Of a stretch of 8,793 nucleotides of DNA, positions 7,469 through 8,793 are shown one piece after another. The position numbers and the translations under genes were made by a program. Origin of the DNA: Bacillota bacterium (lineage in GTDB: Bacteria > Bacillota_A > Clostridia > Clostridiales > Clostridiaceae); NCBI GenBank assembly GCA_021780795.1, contig JAJXYA010000293.1:1-8793 (forward strand), in the 5' to 3' direction. A model generated the notes under the pieces. It saw nothing but the letters and a program-made list of their open reading frames with translations, was not told the origin of the DNA and did not search any database. Numbering within the stretch: the stretch's first letter is position 1; every line of letters starts with the position of its first letter.

Positions 7469-7488
7469 AATTTCTATGAAATTGAATG

Positions 7489-7494
7489 TATAAT
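7489..7494 (+). promoter_or_regulatory. Candidate -10 box of a radA promoter
   Basis: A perfect TATAAT lies just after the clpC terminator. The hexamer 17 bases upstream (TTTAAT, 7466-7471) is a poor -35 match. Transcription from here would give a leader of about 170 bases before the radA start. Confidence 0.35.
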
Positions 7495-7518
7495 TTAGAC
7501 TTATTGGAAAATACTCGT

Positions 7519-7551
7519 AGAACCAGAAATTAATATGAATACCATGGTTCT
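7519..7551 (+). repeat. Inverted repeat in the radA leader
   Basis: AGAACCA (7519-7525) and TGGTTCT (7545-7551) form a perfect 7-bp inverted repeat with a 19-base AT-rich spacer. No U run follows, so it is not an intrinsic terminator. It lies inside the radA leader if transcription starts near 7500. It could be a protein-binding site, a weak RNA hairpin, or chance. Confidence 0.3.
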
Positions 7552-7667
7552 TCAAATGCATCTATAAAGTTATTAAAAATAAATTATTCTATAAGTGATT
7601 TTTATATGACATTAATGTTTAAAATAAAGATATTAGAGATTTAACGGCATTAACAGGGGGTGGATTT

Positions 7668-8793
7668 ATGGCAAAGAGTAAAAATGTATTTGTGTGTCAA
7701 GAATGTGCATATGAAGCACCTAAATGGGCAGGAAAATGCCCTAGTTGCGGCAATTGGAATACAATGGTTGAAGAGGTCAAAGATACGGGATTCAAAAGAG
7801 CAATTACTATGAGCAATAGTGCGTATCCACGGAGTATAATGGACATTACATCTAGTGAACATGAAAGGTTTAATACGGGTATTCAAGAATTAAATCGAGT
7901 ATTAGGTGGGGGACTAGTTAAAGGTTCTCTAACATTAATATCTGGAGATCCAGGTATAGGTAAATCAACCCTGCTTTTACAAACTGCCAAAAATATATGT
8001 GATAAATATGGGAGGGTGCTTTACGTTTCAGGAGAGGAATCTGAAGAACAAATTAAAATGAGGGGGGATAGGCTTAATGCAGTATCAAAGGAACTATATA
8101 TAGTTTCAGAAACTAATGTAGAAACCATTGAAGGATATATAAATGAGATAAAGCCTATATTTGTAATAATTGATTCTATACAAACCTTGTTTAAAACTTC
8201 CATTAGTTCTGCACCAGGTAGTGTTTCTCAAGTTAGAGAATGTTCTAATGAATTAATGCGAATAGGTAAAACTAAAGGAATACCTCTATTTATTGTGGCT
8301 CATGTTACTAAACAGGGAGAGCTGGCAGGACCGAGAGTACTTGAACACATGGTAGATACAGTGTTGTATTTTGAAGGTGAGAGAAATCAAGAATTTAGAA
8401 TACTTCGTACTATGAAAAATCGTTTTGGTACAACTAGTGAAATAGGTGTATTTGAAATGAGACAAGAAGGACTTAATCAGATATTAAATGCCTCTAGTAT
8501 TTTTCTTGAAGAGACTAGTTTTAGCCAAGAAGGCTCTGTAGTAATAGGTATAATAGAGGGAACAAGACCTATTTTAGTTGAAATTCAAGCTCTGGTTAGT
8601 GAAACTAAAGCAATCATGCCAAGGAGAACTGCAGTAGGGGTAGATACTTCGAGATTGAATCTGATTTTAGCAGTTCTAGAAAAAAAACTGAAGGTGCCTT
8701 TTTATAATTGTGATGTTTATGTTAATGTAGTAGGGGGATTAAATTTAGACGGCACTTCTGGAGATTTAGGCCTGGCTATTGCACTACTGTCTA
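7668..8793 (+). CDS. radA: RadA (Sms), DNA repair ATPase (3' end missing)
   Basis: A RecA-like ATPase and helicase that helps process branched recombination intermediates, promoting branch migration with RecA. The window holds 375 codons of a protein usually near 455. An N-terminal zinc finger has C10, C13, C24 and C27 (CQECAYEAPKW then CPSCGNW). The RecA-like core has Walker A GDPGIGKS (93-100), Walker B VIIDS (166-170) and the RadA-specific KNRFG motif (250-254). A Lon-protease-like domain starts near 285 and is cut at GTSGDLGLAIALLS. ATG 7668 is chosen because AGGGGG (7655-7660) lies seven bases upstream and MAKSKNVFVCQEC is the normal family start. One oddity is alanine at position 14, where the family normally has glycine right after the second cysteine. 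clpC-radA order is conserved in Firmicutes, and disA would be expected next. Confidence 0.97.
   Translation, partial: MAKSKNVFVCQECAYEAPKWAGKCPSCGNWNTMVEEVKDTGFKRAITMSNSAYPRSIMDITSSEHERFNTGIQELNRVLGGGLVKGSLTLISGDPGIGKSTLLLQTAKNICDKYGRVLYVSGEESEEQIKMRGDRLNAVSKELYIVSETNVETIEGYINEIKPIFVIIDSIQTLFKTSISSAPGSVSQVRECSNELMRIGKTKGIPLFIVAHVTKQGELAGPRVLEHMVDTVLYFEGERNQEFRILRTMKNRFGTTSEIGVFEMRQEGLNQILNASSIFLEETSFSQEGSVVIGIIEGTRPILVEIQALVSETKAIMPRRTAVGVDTSRLNLILAVLEKKLKVPFYNCDVYVNVVGGLNLDGTSGDLGLAIALLS

Noticed and set aside
7373..7561. Minus-strand 62-codon frame across the clpC end and terminator
   Set aside because: It runs through the clpC stop and the terminator hairpin, and its sequence is low-complexity, aromatic-rich AT translation.
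7535..7567. Ten-residue plus-strand ORF in the radA leader (MNTMVLQMHL)
   Set aside because: It has no ribosome binding site and is short enough to be chance.
4162..7651. 12-base direct repeat TTTAACGGCATT at 4163-4174 and 7640-7651 as a possible attachment or insertion boundary
   Set aside because: The segment between them holds housekeeping clpC and no integrase or transposase, and a 12-base repeat is expected by chance in a window of this size and AT content.
7650..8203. Minus-strand frames at 7650-7886 and 8021-8203 within radA
   Set aside because: Both are antisense to conserved RadA sequence (zinc finger and ATPase core).

Overview
The window reads as chromosomal DNA of a low-GC Firmicute, most likely a Clostridium or close relative. 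The evidence is very AT-rich sequence, AGA and ATA codon preference, strong purine-rich ribosome binding sites (GGAG, AGGGGG, GAGG), U-tailed hairpin terminators, and the clpC-radA gene order typical of Bacillus and Clostridium. No phage genes, complete insertion sequence, CRISPR array, tRNA or rRNA was seen.

Layout. (1) Positions 1-536, minus strand: the N-terminal 178 codons of an OmpR/PhoB-type response regulator, cut by the window edge. (2) Positions 537-843: a divergent promoter region. (3) Positions 844-2085, plus strand: an aminopeptidase P family metallopeptidase, followed by a near-perfect palindromic terminator. (4) Positions 2086-2433: a spacer with a possible short minus-strand ORF or gene remnant. 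(5) Positions 2434-4167, plus strand: a complete half-size ABC exporter (membrane and ATPase domains fused), with a terminator about 140 bases downstream. (6) Positions 4543-4767: a 74-residue protein of unknown function. (7) Positions 4951-7392: clpC, the Clp protease ATPase, followed by a terminator. (8) Positions 7668-8793: radA (sms), a DNA repair ATPase, cut by the right edge. In related genomes disA usually follows radA.

How the genes relate. The first three genes look like separate transcription units: the response regulator is divergent, and pepP and the ABC exporter each have their own candidate promoter and terminator. The 74-residue gene and clpC may share a transcript, because no terminator is visible between them. 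radA has its own TATAAT-bearing candidate promoter after the clpC terminator. The most notable point is an absence. In most Firmicutes clpC is the last gene of ctsR-mcsA-mcsB-clpC, but here those three genes are not upstream. A small unknown gene and a non-coding gap take their place, and I found neither a CtsR heptad repeat nor a CIRCE element. The glutamates that correspond to the phosphoarginine-binding pair in the ClpC N-domain are nevertheless kept.

Most of the window is ordinary housekeeping sequence. I do not see a convincing novel multi-gene system. The findings are modest and mainly concern clpC context, small ORFs and RNA structures.
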